Notes: a model not told the origin generated them from the letters alone. DNA of 64,000 nt from Yersinia ruckeri ATCC 29473 (GCF_000754815.1 NZ_KN150747.1:2077908-2141907); one strand, 5' to 3'; positions 40,475-53,392 are shown, counted from the stretch's first letter. Program-made: numbers and translations.

Positions 40475-41620
40475 ATGTCCGCATACACTCGCCCAGTGCT
40501 ATTACTGCTCTGTGGGCTTTTGCTATTTACAGTTTCAATCGCGGTATTAAATACATTAGTACCACTTTGGCTTACACATCAGACTCTACCAGTATGGCAA
40601 GTGGGTATAGTCAGTTCGTCTTATTTCAGCGGGAATTTGGCGGGAACTCTGATTGCAGGACGTCTTATTCAACTGTGCGGCTTTAATCGTAGCTACCACT
40701 ATTCCTGCCTGTTGTTTGCCGTCGCTACCTGCGGACTCATGCTATCAGTGGACTTTTGGAGTTGGCTCAGTTGGCGCTTTTTTGCCGGTGTGGCTTGCGC
40801 GCTGATTTGGGTGATTGTTGAAAGCGCCTTATTGCGGAGTGGAACACCCACTAATCGCGGTCAGCTTTTGGCTGCTTATATGACAGTCTACTATTTGGGT
40901 ACCGTCGGCGGTCAACTGCTATTAGGTCTGGTTTCAACGCAGTTGGTCAGCGTGATCCCGTGGGTTAGTGCATTAGTGATTACTGCCATGTTGCCATTGT
41001 TGTTTGCTCACTTCGCCAATCAATCGGCTGAAACCACTCATGTGAAGGTTTGGCCGATGTTTAAGCGCCGTAGCGCCCGGTTGGGGATCAACGGCTGCAT
41101 TATCTCAGGTATTGTGCTGGGTTCGCTCTACGGGTTGATGCCACTATATTTATCCCATCAAGGGATGAGTGATGCCAACGTGGGATGGTGGATGGCGCTG
41201 CTGGTGAGCTCGGGCATTATTGGACAATGGCCAGTAGGACGCATGGCTGATCGCTATGGTCGTCTGCTAGTACTGCGTATTCAGGTCTTTGTGGTGATTC
41301 TGGGTAGTGTTGCCATGCTGAGTCACGCAGCTATGGCTCCAGCGCTGTTTATTCTTGGTGCGGCCGGTTTTACGCTCTATCCAGTGGCTATGGCGTGGGC
41401 GTGTGAAAAAGCCAGTTCCGATGAGTTGGTCGCCATGAATCAGGCATTATTAATGAGTTACACGATGGGGAGTTTGGCTGGGCCAACGATGACGTCAATG
41501 TTGATGCAGCATTTTTCCGACAATTTATTATTTGTGATGATCGCGGCAGTGGCCTTGGTCTATCTGATGATGCTGCTGAAAAAACCGGATCAACAACATA
41601 CGCCTTTTGCAGCGGTGTAA
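40475..41620 (+). CDS. ycaD: Major facilitator superfamily transporter YcaD
   Basis: This encodes 381 residues with about 12 membrane helices, aligning with E. coli YcaD (382) along its length. Recognisable segments are [33 protein letters not shown] in parts, [14 protein letters not shown] (MFS loop motif) and [18 protein letters not shown]. The substrate is unknown. A 282-bp upstream region holds only the serS terminator and presumably its promoter. It converges on pflA. Confidence 0.92.
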   Translation: MSAYTRPVLLLLCGLLLFTVSIAVLNTLVPLWLTHQTLPVWQVGIVSSSYFSGNLAGTLIAGRLIQLCGFNRSYHYSCLLFAVATCGLMLSVDFWSWLSWRFFAGVACALIWVIVESALLRSGTPTNRGQLLAAYMTVYYLGTVGGQLLLGLVSTQLVSVIPWVSALVITAMLPLLFAHFANQSAETTHVKVWPMFKRRSARLGINGCIISGIVLGSLYGLMPLYLSHQGMSDANVGWWMALLVSSGIIGQWPVGRMADRYGRLLVLRIQVFVVILGSVAMLSHAAMAPALFILGAAGFTLYPVAMAWACEKASSDELVAMNQALLMSYTMGSLAGPTMTSMLMQHFSDNLLFVMIAAVALVYLMMLLKKPDQQHTPFAAV

Positions 41621-41625
41621 CGCTC

Positions 41626-41659
41626 TCTGCCAGCCGGTTGCGAAATTCCGACTGGCAGA
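41626..41659. terminator. Hairpin between ycaD and pflA
   Basis: TCTGCCAG pairs with CTGGCAGA around an 18-nt loop between the two convergent genes. It may act on both transcripts. Confidence 0.7.
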
Positions 41660-41671
41660 ATAAACGATAAG

Positions 41672-42412
41672 TCAGTAAATCACTTTGTGACCGTAACTTT
41701 CCAGTATACCTTTCACTCGATCCATAATTTCCTTGGATGGTGGCTTAACGCCGTCCAGTTTATATTCTTCGCCCATGGCTACCCATTTATGCTTGCCTAA
41801 CTCATGATAAGGCAGTAATTCGATTTTCTCGATGTTAGTCATATTCTGAGTGAATTCGCCCAGCATATGGGCGGATTTATCGTCATCTGACCAACCCGGA
41901 ACCACCACATAGCGAATCCAGGTTTTTTGGTTACGTTTGGCCAGATAGCGGGCAAATTCCAGCGTACGGTGATTGGATACACCCACCAGATTCTGGTGGA
42001 TGGCGTCATCCATTTGTTTCAAATCCAGCATCACCAGATCGGTTTCGTCCAACAGTTCATCAATCACTGGGTCATAACGACGCACAAAACCGTTGGTATC
42101 CAGACAAGTGTGAATGCCTTCTTTGTGGCAGGCACGGAACCAGTCACGCACAAATTCAGCCTGCAAAATAGCTTCACCGCCGGATGCGGTTACTCCACCG
42201 CCGGATGCATTCATAAAGTGGCGATAGGTCACGGCTTCCTTAACCAACTCCTCAACGGTGACCTCTTTACCGCCGTGGGTATCCCAGGTATCACGGTTGT
42301 GACAGTACAGGCAACGCATGAGGCAACCCTGGAAGAAAACGATAAATCGAATACCAGGGCCATCAACGGTGCCACAGGATTCGAATGAGTGAATGCGACC
42401 AAGTACAGACAT
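41672..42412 (-). CDS. pflA: Pyruvate formate-lyase-activating enzyme PflA
   Basis: PflA is a radical-SAM enzyme that installs the glycyl radical on PflB under anaerobiosis. It has 246 residues, as in E. coli. The CxxxCxxC cluster motif is C30, C34 and C37 (CLMRCLYC), preceded by [11 protein letters not shown] chose [10 protein letters not shown] as start. The frame stays open for 88 codons upstream, but that stretch bears no resemblance to the family and contains inverted repeats. It is the last gene of focA-pflB-pflA, and its gap from pflB (431 bp) is unusually long. Confidence 0.96.
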   Translation of the reverse strand: MSVLGRIHSFESCGTVDGPGIRFIVFFQGCLMRCLYCHNRDTWDTHGGKEVTVEELVKEAVTYRHFMNASGGGVTASGGEAILQAEFVRDWFRACHKEGIHTCLDTNGFVRRYDPVIDELLDETDLVMLDLKQMDDAIHQNLVGVSNHRTLEFARYLAKRNQKTWIRYVVVPGWSDDDKSAHMLGEFTQNMTNIEKIELLPYHELGKHKWVAMGEEYKLDGVKPPSKEIMDRVKGILESYGHKVIY

Positions 42413-42500
42413 TGCAGGGGTTCTCCAAATTGACCGATCAATGGCAGTCGAAAACAACATCATGTCGACAAAGCAGAAGAGAAGGGGCGCCCTTGGCAAC

Positions 42501-42754
42501 TCAGTGATTCGGGCGATCACATAGTGAGTTGGCACTACTGCTGCCGACATGATGTCGGATAAAACTGTTTTGCCGGACACCCACGCGAGGGAGATGGCTG
42601 GCAAAACAGACTTTCTGGCCAGTACGTCGTGCTGTGGCTGATAAAGACTGATGGTTTTGATAAGTAAAGGCCCCACAGTCGTGGAGCCTTTAAGTTTATA
42701 CCCTTAGGACTTGAAGCAACAGAGGGCGCTACGTTTACTTGCCCGAATCACTGA
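42501..42754. repeat. Structured pflB-pflA spacer with 14-bp inverted repeat
   Basis: TCAGTGATTCGGGC (42501-42514) recurs as its exact reverse complement at 42741-42754. Between them lie a CCGACAT-G-ATGTCGG palindrome, a TGTTTTGCC/GGCAAAACA pair and an mRNA hairpin at 42666-42691 (AAAGGC with GCCTTT) downstream of pflB. No gene other than the unused pflA extension is supportable here. Confidence 0.7.
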
Positions 42755-42820
42755 CCTGAGTCAGTTCATCGGGGTTCGTTTGTTGGCTACCGGCCTGTCA
42801 TCCCAGGTTCTTTGCGTATA
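42697..42820. repeat. Divergent ERIC-like element (putative)
   Basis: This 124-bp segment starts TATACCC and ends GTATA, the termini typical of enterobacterial repetitive intergenic consensus elements (about 127 bp). Its centre, ACCTGAGTCAGT then GGGGTTCG and TTGGCTACCGGCCTG, resembles the ERIC core in order and spacing. It is degenerate and was identified by memory only. Confidence 0.45.
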
Positions 42821-42843
42821 TGCCATTTTACGTAGGCAGGAGA

Positions 42844-45126
<2,283 letters not shown>

Positions 45127-45182
45127 AATGCATCTACCTTTTAATGTGAATTTCTTCGTAAACCAGACGTAGCGGCCACACT

Positions 45183-46040
45183 TTAGTGTTGCTGGTCACC
45201 GCGCAGATAAATGACCCAATAAGTTAACCCTACCAATAATCCGCCACCAATGATGTTACCAATGGTTACAGGAATAAGGTTATCGATAACAAAGTTACTT
45301 ACGGTCAGATTAGCAAATTGCTCAGGTGTTGCTCCTACGGCTTGCCAAAACTCAGGCGATGCGAAATTTTTAATCACAATACCCATAGGAATCATAAACA
45401 TATTAGCGATGCTATGCTCGAATCCGCTGGCGACAAACATGCCGACCGGTAGAATCATCGCGAACATTTTGTCCATAATGGTACGGCCGGAGTAACTCAT
45501 CCATACCGCTAAACACACCATCAGGTTAGCCAAAATGCCCAAACATACCGCTTGAATAAAAGTATGGTGCAATTTGTGATCTGCAGTTTGCAGAACATTC
45601 ATGCCCCATTGACCATTGGCCACCATATATTGACCGGCAAACCAGATAAGGCCAACAAAGAATAATGCACCCACCAGGTTGCCGATATACACATTAGCCC
45701 AATTAGCGGCCAATTGACGCCAGGTAATGCGGCCGCTGGCTTTGGCTACGGTAGTTAATACGGTTGAAGTGAATAAATCACCGCCGCATACCACAACCAA
45801 CATCAAACCCAGTGAAAAGCAGATACCACCAACCAGTTTTGCCAAGCCAAAAGGGACAGCAGCAGTTCCGGTGGTCGCCGTAATATAAAAAACGAAAGCG
45901 ATTGAAATAAATACGCCTGCGGTAATTGCCAAATAGAAAGTTTTTATCGGATGTTTAGTGGCTTTGTAGACACCGGCATCCTCGGCTACTTTCGCCATTG
46001 CCGCGGGTAGTAATGCATCGAAGGGGTTGTCAGCTTTCAC
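45183..46040 (-). CDS. focA: Formate channel FocA
   Basis: FocA is a pentameric inner-membrane formate/nitrite-family channel that exports or imports formate. It has 285 residues with six membrane helices. The start is GTG (VKADNPFD), matching the E. coli MKADNPFD start and preceded by a GAGAGAG-type purine run. The open frame extends 11 codons upstream without similarity. Conserved elements include [27 protein letters not shown] and [12 protein letters not shown], with the pore histidine in FEHS. It is the first gene of focA-pflB-pflA. Confidence 0.96.
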   Translation of the reverse strand: MKADNPFDALLPAAMAKVAEDAGVYKATKHPIKTFYLAITAGVFISIAFVFYITATTGTAAVPFGLAKLVGGICFSLGLMLVVVCGGDLFTSTVLTTVAKASGRITWRQLAANWANVYIGNLVGALFFVGLIWFAGQYMVANGQWGMNVLQTADHKLHHTFIQAVCLGILANLMVCLAVWMSYSGRTIMDKMFAMILPVGMFVASGFEHSIANMFMIPMGIVIKNFASPEFWQAVGATPEQFANLTVSNFVIDNLIPVTIGNIIGGGLLVGLTYWVIYLRGDQQH

Positions 46041-46105
46041 ACTAACTCTCTCTTTAGGGTTAATAAAGCACAACGAGATACTAGCAAAGCAGTATAGCGT
46101 GAAAA

Positions 46106-46119
46106 TTGACGTGGATCAT
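46106..46119 (-). promoter_or_regulatory. Putative FNR site upstream of focA
   Basis: TTGACGTGGATCAT matches eight of ten defined bases of TTGAT-N4-ATCAA, 66-79 bp before focA. The focA-pfl operon is FNR/ArcA-activated in E. coli. The remaining AT-rich gap 46041-46559 carries no gene. Confidence 0.45.
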
Positions 46120-46495
46120 AAGGGGCGACTTTAGTTGGCTATAAATACCTATAAAACACAGGGATAATTCACTTATCATTATGAAAGTAAAGAAGAAAAA
46201 ATATTTTAAGATTTGCAAATTTTTTTGATTACGTATCCGGAATGGACAGGAAAAGGTTAACAAATAGCGCTATTTGTAGATTATTCACACCAACGCGGTT
46301 ATTAAAAATTAACTATTTTTTTACTTCCGCACTGAGGCTGCTGTTTGACTGAATTTTGCTTGCCTAAAAATGCGATTTTAAACAAAAGAGTCGGTTGATC
46401 TTTTTACCATAAAATTAAATTAATCGTTGGGAATTTCTGTAGTTAAATGATCAATGCTGCAGGGAAGCTAAATAGCGAGTTAAGCTGAATCGATA

Positions 46496-46519
46496 AAAAC
46501 AGCGATCCGTTAGGATCGC
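46496..46519 (-). terminator. Terminator of ycaO
   Basis: GCGATCC (46502-46508) pairs with GGATCGC (46513-46519) over GTTA. The minus strand continues TGTTTTTATCG. It lies 41 bp beyond the ycaO stop. Confidence 0.8.
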
Positions 46520-46559
46520 CGTGGGTGTCAGATAAAACGCAAACGTGTAAAAACGCGCG

Positions 46560-48326
46560 TTATACCGTTTTCTTCCAATAGCGACGTTTGGCGACTTGCA
46601 GTTTTTCATAAGCCCCCAGTAACGCCTGGTGGGCCGGTAAGGCTTTCAAATCAGCGTCAACGCTAAACAGGCCATAGAACCGCTCTTCACCACACAATAC
46701 AGCCGATGCGGCATCAACGGCATCTTGACCGTACATTTTCATAAAAGCAGCGTGATATTGGACTGGATCGCGTTCTGGCTCTTGCGTCAATAACAGCAAG
46801 GTCTGTAGGCAACGGTAATAATTTGCTTGTTTGGGAGTCAATACCGAGGCGTTGAAATCCTGTGTCCATTCTACCCAGATCAATGCCTGCTCCAGGTCAC
46901 CACCCGCCAGCGCCAGCATCGATTTCAACTCACCAACCCGCAGGGTATACCAACCGTTGTCTTTACCGGAGGCAATACCGAGCAGTTCACGTACTCGGGC
47001 AAAATCATCCAGACCTTCATCATCCAGTCGTTCGATAAGCGCCAGATACTCTTCTGGCTTCCAGTCACTATCGGGTAATGACAGCAGCGTTTCCCGCAGA
47101 TGCATCCCCATCGTGTTGTTCGCCATCAGCAGATCTTCAGCCGGATAGATGTCAGACATGCCCGGTACCAGAATACGGCAGGCGTAAACGCCCAAATGCT
47201 CGTAATCCGCGATATACACTTCAGCATTTTCCTGTTGGAAGATCGCCATCAGCGTGGCGAATTCTTCTTCGGTGGTGTCGCTGAAGTTCCAATCGACGAA
47301 CGGATAGTCCGCATCCTGTTTGAACATATCCCAACTGATTAAACCGCTGGAATCGATAAAGTGGGTTTCTAGATTAGTATGCTCAGCCACTTCTTCGTCA
47401 TCAAAAGTCGGGGCGGTGAAAACGTCCAGATCTTTCAGACTACGGCCTTGCAGCAGCTCGGTAACGGTACGCTCAAGAGCGACGCCAAAATCTGGGTGCG
47501 CGCCGAACGAAGCAAAACAGGTCCCATTGGCCGGATTGAACAACACCACACAGATAACCGGGTATGTGCCGCCCAAAGAGGCATCATAAGAAAGGATAGG
47601 GAAACCTTCCTCTTCCAGTTTTGCAATGGCTTCAACCACGCCAGGATAGCGATTCAGCACTTCTAGCGGGATTTCTGGCAGGCTGATGGACTCGGCAATA
47701 ATGCGGTTTTTCACATAACGCTCGAAAACCTCCGACAAACCTTGCACCCGCGCTTCATTGGCGGTGTTCCCTGCAGACATACCATTTGAAACATAAAGGT
47801 TTCCTATAATATTCATAGGAATATATACTGTTTTCAGATCAGACTGACGGGTGAATGGCAGGGAGCAAATCCCACGTTCTCCGTTGCCTGACTGTAAATC
47901 CACCAGGTCGTTGGCATCCAGCTCGTGATCCGGATTATAAAAATCATGTAGACGGGCATCCAAAATGCCTTGTGGCAAGGAGCCATCAGCAGGAATAGGG
48001 AACCACTTCTCATTCGGGTAATGAACGAATTCGCCATTGGCGATTTTTTTACCTAGATAAAAATCAGCGAAGAAATAATTAGTTGATAAACGCTCAAAAT
48101 ATTCACCCAGAGCGGAGGCCAGTGCGGCTTTCTTACTTGCGCCTTTGCCGTTGGTAAAACACAACGGACAGTCGCGGTCACGGATATGCACTGACCAAAC
48201 ATGAGGAACCGGATTGAGCCAGGAGGCTTCTTCGATATTAAAACCGAGGTCGCTCAATTTTTGCTGAAAACGGGAGATGGAGTCTTCCAGCGCAGCGTCT
48301 TTGCCAGGGATAAAAGTTTGCGTCAT
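46560..48326 (-). CDS. ycaO: YcaO protein (ribosomal S12 methylthiotransferase accessory factor)
   Basis: This encodes 588 residues matching E. coli YcaO (586). The YcaO domain is an ATP-dependent cyclodehydratase-type fold that activates amide bonds. In E. coli the protein potentiates RimO-dependent beta-methylthiolation of ribosomal protein S12, but its direct reaction is unresolved. ATP-site segments are ASALGEYFERLSTNYF, ARVQGLSEVFERYVKNRI (parts) and ALERTVTELLQGR. A C-terminal helical region follows. I chose MTQTFIPGKDAA as start (48326). It precedes focA in the same direction but has its own terminator. Confidence 0.95.
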   Translation of the reverse strand: MTQTFIPGKDAALEDSISRFQQKLSDLGFNIEEASWLNPVPHVWSVHIRDRDCPLCFTNGKGASKKAALASALGEYFERLSTNYFFADFYLGKKIANGEFVHYPNEKWFPIPADGSLPQGILDARLHDFYNPDHELDANDLVDLQSGNGERGICSLPFTRQSDLKTVYIPMNIIGNLYVSNGMSAGNTANEARVQGLSEVFERYVKNRIIAESISLPEIPLEVLNRYPGVVEAIAKLEEEGFPILSYDASLGGTYPVICVVLFNPANGTCFASFGAHPDFGVALERTVTELLQGRSLKDLDVFTAPTFDDEEVAEHTNLETHFIDSSGLISWDMFKQDADYPFVDWNFSDTTEEEFATLMAIFQQENAEVYIADYEHLGVYACRILVPGMSDIYPAEDLLMANNTMGMHLRETLLSLPDSDWKPEEYLALIERLDDEGLDDFARVRELLGIASGKDNGWYTLRVGELKSMLALAGGDLEQALIWVEWTQDFNASVLTPKQANYYRCLQTLLLLTQEPERDPVQYHAAFMKMYGQDAVDAASAVLCGEERFYGLFSVDADLKALPAHQALLGAYEKLQVAKRRYWKKTV

Positions 48327-48473
48327 GTTCTTCACTTTTTGACCGTACTAAAAACGCGCAATCATACGGGGTTTTGGCCGATAGCTCCACGAATTCCTAA
48401 AGCACAATAAATGTCACAGTTTTTATATGGATATACCGGATAATTCATTTTTTATAAAAAAGGGAAGTTACAA

Positions 48474-49511
48474 ATGAAGTCTTTAAAATTAACCGTGTTG
48501 GCAGGGGTTTTGGCAGGAATTAGCGGTTCGGCTTTCGCCATACCGAATATTACGTTATTAGCTACTGGTGGGACTATTGCTGGTGGTGGTGATTCGGCAA
48601 CAAAATCCAATTATACCGCAGGAAAAATCGGTGTAGACGCCTTGGTTAATGCAGTACCGGAAATTAAAAATATTGCCAATGTGCAGGGTGAGCAACTGGT
48701 TAATATCGGTTCGCAAGACATGAATGATGATGTCTGGTTGAAACTGGCGAAGAAAATTAATGCTGATTGCGCAAAAACTGATGGCTTCGTCATTACCCAC
48801 GGTACAGATACTCTGGAAGAGACAGCTTATTTCCTCGACCTTACAGTTCAGTGTGAAAAACCTGTCGTGGTGGTGGGGGCAATGCGCCCAGCCACCGCAA
48901 TGGGTGCCGATGGCCCACTGAATCTGTATAACGCAGTGGTAATTGCCAGTGATCCGCAGTCGGCCAAACGTGGTGTACTGGTCGCGATGAACGATATCAT
49001 TCTGGATGCGCGTGATGTGACCAAAACCAACACTACATCGGTACAAACCTTCCAGGCACCAAACACCGGCACCGTTGGTTTGATCCACGATGGCAAGGTG
49101 AGTTATCTGCAAGCCAGCAAACATAAAAAGACATCTTTCGATGTGAGTAAACTGACTAACTTACCGAAGGTCGGTATTGTGTATAACTATGCAAATGCCT
49201 CAGATCTGCCAGCTAAAGCCTTTATTGCCGATGGTTATCAAGGCATCGTCAGTGCCGGTGTGGGTAATGGCAATATGTATCACAGCATTTTCGACACGCT
49301 GGCTAGCGCTGCTCATAACGGTGTTGCGGTAGTCCGCTCTTCCCGCGTGCCAACGGGCTCTACCACGCAAGATGCCGAAGTTGATGATGCTAAATACGGC
49401 TTTGTCGCTTCTGGCTTGCTCAACCCGCAAAAATCCAGAGTCTTGCTGCAATTGGCTCTGACGCAAACTAAAAATCCGCAAGAAATCCAACAAATGTTCC
49501 TGACTCACTAA
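48474..49511 (+). CDS. ansB: Periplasmic L-asparaginase (type II)
   Basis: AnsB hydrolyses asparagine to aspartate and ammonia in the periplasm. It has 345 residues (E. coli AnsB 348). The signal peptide of 22 residues ends AFA before IPNITLLATGGT. The nucleophile threonine is in TGGTIAGG (T34, or T12 of the mature protein), and the second triad is in VITHGTDTLEETAYFL (parts), with K in the later VVGAMRPATAMGADGP region context. In E. coli ansB is elsewhere and CRP/FNR-controlled. Here it lies between ycaO and serC, divergent from ycaO. No clear CRP or FNR site is seen in the 147-bp gap. Confidence 0.93.
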   Translation: MKSLKLTVLAGVLAGISGSAFAIPNITLLATGGTIAGGGDSATKSNYTAGKIGVDALVNAVPEIKNIANVQGEQLVNIGSQDMNDDVWLKLAKKINADCAKTDGFVITHGTDTLEETAYFLDLTVQCEKPVVVVGAMRPATAMGADGPLNLYNAVVIASDPQSAKRGVLVAMNDIILDARDVTKTNTTSVQTFQAPNTGTVGLIHDGKVSYLQASKHKKTSFDVSKLTNLPKVGIVYNYANASDLPAKAFIADGYQGIVSAGVGNGNMYHSIFDTLASAAHNGVAVVRSSRVPTGSTTQDAEVDDAKYGFVASGLLNPQKSRVLLQLALTQTKNPQEIQQMFLTH

Positions 49512-49530
49512 GTCGAACATTGGATTTGCC

Positions 49531-49550
49531 GGGGGCAGTTGCCTGCCCCC
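49531..49550 (+). terminator. Terminator of ansB
   Basis: GGGGGCAG pairs perfectly with CTGCCCCC over TTGC, 20 bp after the stop. The tail AATTCCCCTTT is only weakly T-rich. Confidence 0.75.
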
Positions 49551-49833
49551 AATTCCCCTTTCTGATAGATATTCAGCGCTCAAAGCGAACTGTAAACCTG
49601 CATCCGTAGCACCTAATGGGAAAATTCAGTCATCTATCACGTTACCGGGTCATGGGTGGCTGATTTTCGGTGATTAATTCTGCACAAGAGGCTAAATATC
49701 ACAGGGACGATGGTCACTGTGCGAGACACTTTCGTTTTCTTGGATGAATAAGCGTTGCAGCCGTTGGATGCGAATGATAAAACCGAGGTATGGGTTAAAA
49801 CGATAATTATCTCAGTGAAAGCGGTGAGGGGAA
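49551..49833 (+). promoter_or_regulatory. serC upstream region
   Basis: No gene is seen here. It should hold the serC-aroA promoter. CACAG...CTGTG at about 49701-49721 forms an inverted pair, but the spacing does not fit CRP. E. coli serC is Lrp- and CRP-influenced. I could not place either site here with confidence. Confidence 0.4.
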
Positions 49834-50919
49834 ATGACACAGGTTTACAATTTTAGCGCTGGCCCGGCAATGCTACCAGTGGAAGTATTGCGTCGCGCAC
49901 AACAGGAATTGTGTAATTGGCATGGTTTAGGCTCATCGGTGATGGAGATCAGCCATCGCAGCGAAGAGTTTATTCAGGTAGCCAAAGAGTCCGAACAGGA
50001 TCTGCGGGATCTGTTAAATATTCCAGATAATTACAAAGTCTTGTTCTGCCACGGCGGCGCTCGCGCGCAATTTGCGGCTGTCCCACAAAATTTACTGGGT
50101 GACAACACCCACGCTGATTATATTGATGGCGGCTATTGGGCACATAGCGCCATTACCGAAGCGCTAAAATTTTGCACGCCAAATGTAATTGATATTAAAA
50201 CAAAAATTGATGGTCAGACGGGTGTTTTGCCGATGAATCAGTGGGCGCTGAACGATAACGCCGCTTATGTTCACTATTGCCCCAACGAAACCATTGATGG
50301 CGTAGCTATCCATGAAGAACCTGATTTTGGTAACAAAATTGTCGTCGCCGATTTTTCCTCATCGATCCTTTCACGTCCGATTGATGTCAGTCGCTATGGC
50401 GTGATTTATGCGGGTGCGCAGAAAAATATCGGACCGGCTGGGGTGACGCTGGTTATCGTACGTGAAGATCTGTTGGGGAAAGCACATCAGGACTTGCCTT
50501 CTATCTTGGATTATCAGGTATTGGCAAAAAATGACTCGATGTTCAATACCCCGCCGACCTTTGCCTGGTACCTTTCCGGTATGGTATTCAAGTGGCTGAA
50601 AGAGCAGGGTGGTTTGGTCGAAATGGAAAAACGCAACCGTGCGAAGGCTGAGTTGTTATATGCGGCTATAGACAGTAGTGATTTCTATTGTAACCAAGTG
50701 GCTCCTGCCTATCGTTCGTGGATGAATATTCCGTTCCAATTGGCCAATCCGGCGCTGGATGAGGTGTTCCTGAGCGAAGCCGAAGCTCAAGGACTGGAAG
50801 CTTTGAAAGGTCACCGGGTTGCCGGTGGGATGCGCGCGTCGATCTATAATGCCATGCCAATAGACGGCGTTAAAGCGCTGACCGACTTTATGGCTGATTT
50901 TGAGCGTCGTCACGCTTAA
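49834..50919 (+). CDS. serC: Phosphoserine aminotransferase SerC
   Basis: SerC is a PLP enzyme that transaminates 3-phosphohydroxypyruvate for serine and 3-hydroxy-4-phosphohydroxythreonine for pyridoxal phosphate. It has 361 residues (E. coli 362). The PLP lysine is in [12 protein letters not shown] near residue 197. Other conserved segments are [25 protein letters not shown] (parts) and [22 protein letters not shown] precedes the ATG. As in other enterobacteria it is upstream of aroA, with 98 bp and a hairpin between them. Confidence 0.97.
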   Translation: MTQVYNFSAGPAMLPVEVLRRAQQELCNWHGLGSSVMEISHRSEEFIQVAKESEQDLRDLLNIPDNYKVLFCHGGARAQFAAVPQNLLGDNTHADYIDGGYWAHSAITEALKFCTPNVIDIKTKIDGQTGVLPMNQWALNDNAAYVHYCPNETIDGVAIHEEPDFGNKIVVADFSSSILSRPIDVSRYGVIYAGAQKNIGPAGVTLVIVREDLLGKAHQDLPSILDYQVLAKNDSMFNTPPTFAWYLSGMVFKWLKEQGGLVEMEKRNRAKAELLYAAIDSSDFYCNQVAPAYRSWMNIPFQLANPALDEVFLSEAEAQGLEALKGHRVAGGMRASIYNAMPIDGVKALTDFMADFERRHA

Positions 50920-50962
50920 CGCTAAAGTTAATGTCCTAACCCTGTTTACTACGCCTTAAAAT

Positions 50963-50983
50963 AACCCCGGCATGTCCGGGGTT
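50963..50983 (+). terminator. Hairpin between serC and aroA
   Basis: AACCCCGG pairs perfectly with CCGGGGTT over CATGT and is followed by GTTGATG. It lies in the 98-bp serC-aroA gap. In E. coli-type serC-aroA operons a hairpin here partly terminates transcription, giving more SerC than AroA. Confidence 0.75.
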
Positions 50984-51017
50984 GTTGATGAATAAAAGAC
51001 TGGAGAGTGTTTTTCCC

Positions 51018-52304
51018 ATGCTGGAATCCCTGACGTTACAACCCATCGCGCTGATCAATGGCACCGTGAACCTTCCTGGCTCGAAAAGTGTGTCCAACCG
51101 TGCTTTACTTTTGGCAGCCTTGGCTGAGGGGACAACCCGGTTACACAACCTGCTAGACAGTGATGACATTCGCCATATGCTCAATGCGCTGAAATCGCTG
51201 GGTGTCAATTACCGTTTGTCTGCTGATCGTACCCAATGTGACGTTGACGGTTTGGGTGGGCCACTGGTCGCAGACAAAACGCTGGAATTATTCCTCGGCA
51301 ATGCTGGCACGGCCATGCGCCCATTGGCGGCGGCACTGTGCTTGGGGAACAGTGATATCGTGCTGACCGGCGAAGAGCGGATGAAAGAGCGCCCGATCGG
51401 TCATTTGGTTGACGCTTTGCGTCAGGGCGGCGCACAGATTGATTATCTGGAACAGGAAAATTATCCGCCATTGCGTATTCGCGGCGGTTTCCGCGGTGGT
51501 GAACTGACGGTGGACGGCAGTGTCTCCAGCCAGTTCCTGACCGCGTTGCTGATGGCGGCACCACTGGCAACACAGGACACGCATATCCGTATTCAGGGCG
51601 ATCTGGTGTCCAGGCCGTATATTGATATTACCCTGCATCTGATGCGCAGTTTTGGTGTTGAAGTGACACACCAAAATTACCAAGTATTCCATATTCAGGG
51701 GGGGCAAACCTACCATTCACCGGGTGAGTATCTGGTGGAGGGGGATGCTTCCTCTGCGTCTTATTTTCTCGCCGCAGCAGCAATCAAAGGCGGAACGGTT
51801 CGCGTGACTGGCATTGGTAAGAAAAGCGTTCAGGGCGATACCAAATTTGCTGATGTACTGGAAAAAATGGGCGCCATCATCCATTGGGGCGATGACTATA
51901 TCGAATGCAGCCGTGGTGAGCTGCGCGGTATCGATATGGATATGAACCATATTCCCGATGCGGCCATGACCATTGCCACTGCCGCGCTGTTTGCCAAAGG
52001 GCCGACCATTATTCGCAATATCTATAACTGGCGAGTAAAAGAGACTGACCGTTTATCGGCAATGGCGACCGAACTTAGAAAAGTTGGCGCAGAAGTGGAA
52101 GAAGGCCAAGATTATATTCGTGTCGTCCCACCTGCGCACCTGATCGCGGCGGAAATTGGTACTTATAACGATCACCGGATGGCGATGTGCTTCTCGCTGG
52201 TGGCGTTATCTGATACGCCAGTGACTATTCTCGATCCAAAATGCACGGCCAAAACCTTCCCGGACTATTTCGAGCAACTTGCTCGTTTAAGTGTGCTGGC
52301 GTAA
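51018..52304 (+). CDS. aroA: 3-phosphoshikimate 1-carboxyvinyltransferase (EPSP synthase) AroA
   Basis: AroA joins phosphoenolpyruvate to shikimate-3-phosphate in aromatic amino-acid synthesis. It has 428 residues (E. coli 427). I chose ATG 51018 ([11 protein letters not shown]). Twelve upstream in-frame codons overlap the serC-aroA hairpin. It shows the class I active-site segments [18 protein letters not shown] (parts), [13 protein letters not shown], the sequence type associated with glyphosate sensitivity, and [12 protein letters not shown]. Confidence 0.97.
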   Translation: MLESLTLQPIALINGTVNLPGSKSVSNRALLLAALAEGTTRLHNLLDSDDIRHMLNALKSLGVNYRLSADRTQCDVDGLGGPLVADKTLELFLGNAGTAMRPLAAALCLGNSDIVLTGEERMKERPIGHLVDALRQGGAQIDYLEQENYPPLRIRGGFRGGELTVDGSVSSQFLTALLMAAPLATQDTHIRIQGDLVSRPYIDITLHLMRSFGVEVTHQNYQVFHIQGGQTYHSPGEYLVEGDASSASYFLAAAAIKGGTVRVTGIGKKSVQGDTKFADVLEKMGAIIHWGDDYIECSRGELRGIDMDMNHIPDAAMTIATAALFAKGPTIIRNIYNWRVKETDRLSAMATELRKVGAEVEEGQDYIRVVPPAHLIAAEIGTYNDHRMAMCFSLVALSDTPVTILDPKCTAKTFPDYFEQLARLSVLA

Positions 52305-52479
52305 TACCTTGGCTGAATGATGAGTGAGGTTTATTCGCGGATACCTTTAGACACTCAGTTATCAATTTTATGAATATTCTCAGCGCGAGGTATAAACCTC
52401 TTCTACACTGATTAAACAGGGTGTGCTTTTATTTTGAGCAACTGAACCTTGTAGGGTAACAGTTCTCGCAGATGCGGCG

Positions 52480-52485
52480 TATAAT
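52480..52485 (+). promoter_or_regulatory. Probable -10 element of cmk promoter
   Basis: A perfect TATAAT lies 62 bp before cmk. The -35 region about 17 bp upstream is weak (TAACAG). The gap 52305-52547 otherwise holds nothing recognisable. Confidence 0.45.
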
Positions 52486-52547
52486 GTCGCACCTGTGTTT
52501 GCCCGCTTGGGTAGACAAGAGGTTTTGCCTACCGAAAGGAGAGATAA

Positions 52548-53237
52548 ATGACGGTAATAGCCCCGGTGATAACCGTTGATGGGCCTAGTGGTGCAGGCAA
52601 AGGCACGCTTTGTAAAGCACTGGCAGAAACGCTGAACTGGCGTTTACTGGATTCTGGTGCGATTTACCGGGTTTTAGCCTTGGCAGCGATACACCATCAG
52701 GTCGACATCAGCACCGAAGAGGCATTGGTTCCACTTGCCGCCCATCTCGATGTTCGTTTTGTCGCACAAAATGGTGAATTACGCGTTATTCTTGAAGGTG
52801 AGGATGTCAGTAACGCCATCCGCACAGAAAATGTAGGTAATACGGCTTCTCAGGCTGCTGCGTTCCCGCGAGTCCGTGAAGCGCTGCTACGTCGGCAACG
52901 TGCATTCCGTGAAGCTCCGGGGCTGATTGCTGATGGTAGAGATATGGGAACGGTTGTATTTCCCGATGCGCCGGTGAAGATATTTCTTGATGCCAGTTCG
53001 GAAGAACGCGCACACAGACGCATGCTACAGTTGCAGGAAAAGGGCTTTAATGTTAACTTTGAACGTCTTTTAGCCGAGATACAGGAGCGAGATGATCGCG
53101 ATCGTAATCGGTCTATAGCGCCATTGGTACCCGCAGCTGATGCTTTAATACTGGACTCAACCAGTATGTCCATTGAGCAGGTTATTGAAAAAGCGCTGGC
53201 GTATGCCCAAAAAGTTTTAGCGTTGCCGTCGTGTTAA
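52548..53237 (+). CDS. cmk: Cytidylate kinase Cmk
   Basis: Cmk phosphorylates CMP and dCMP with ATP. It has 229 residues (E. coli 227). The P-loop is GPSGAGKGT near 12-20. Other segments are [22 protein letters not shown] and [15 protein letters not shown] (parts), and the lid [13 protein letters not shown] binds phosphate. AAAGGAGAG precedes the ATG. It is upstream of rpsA, as in E. coli, where the two are partly co-transcribed. Confidence 0.97.
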   Translation: MTVIAPVITVDGPSGAGKGTLCKALAETLNWRLLDSGAIYRVLALAAIHHQVDISTEEALVPLAAHLDVRFVAQNGELRVILEGEDVSNAIRTENVGNTASQAAAFPRVREALLRRQRAFREAPGLIADGRDMGTVVFPDAPVKIFLDASSEERAHRRMLQLQEKGFNVNFERLLAEIQERDDRDRNRSIAPLVPAADALILDSTSMSIEQVIEKALAYAQKVLALPSC

Positions 53238-53392
53238 TAACGTCAGCGTAGCAAGAACCAAGCCCCGAATAACTTGTTATTAAAGGGCAAATTAACCTTA
53301 CTGCCACGGATGGAAGGTGAGGCATGTGAAACAACCCCATTAGGCAGGATGCCCGATGGACGTTAAACTTAAGAATCCTGAAGATTATTAAC

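Noticed and set aside
42413-42676. N-terminal 88-codon extension of pflA
   Set aside because: It does not resemble PflA proteins, and family length and start fit 42412. It contains inverted-repeat DNA.
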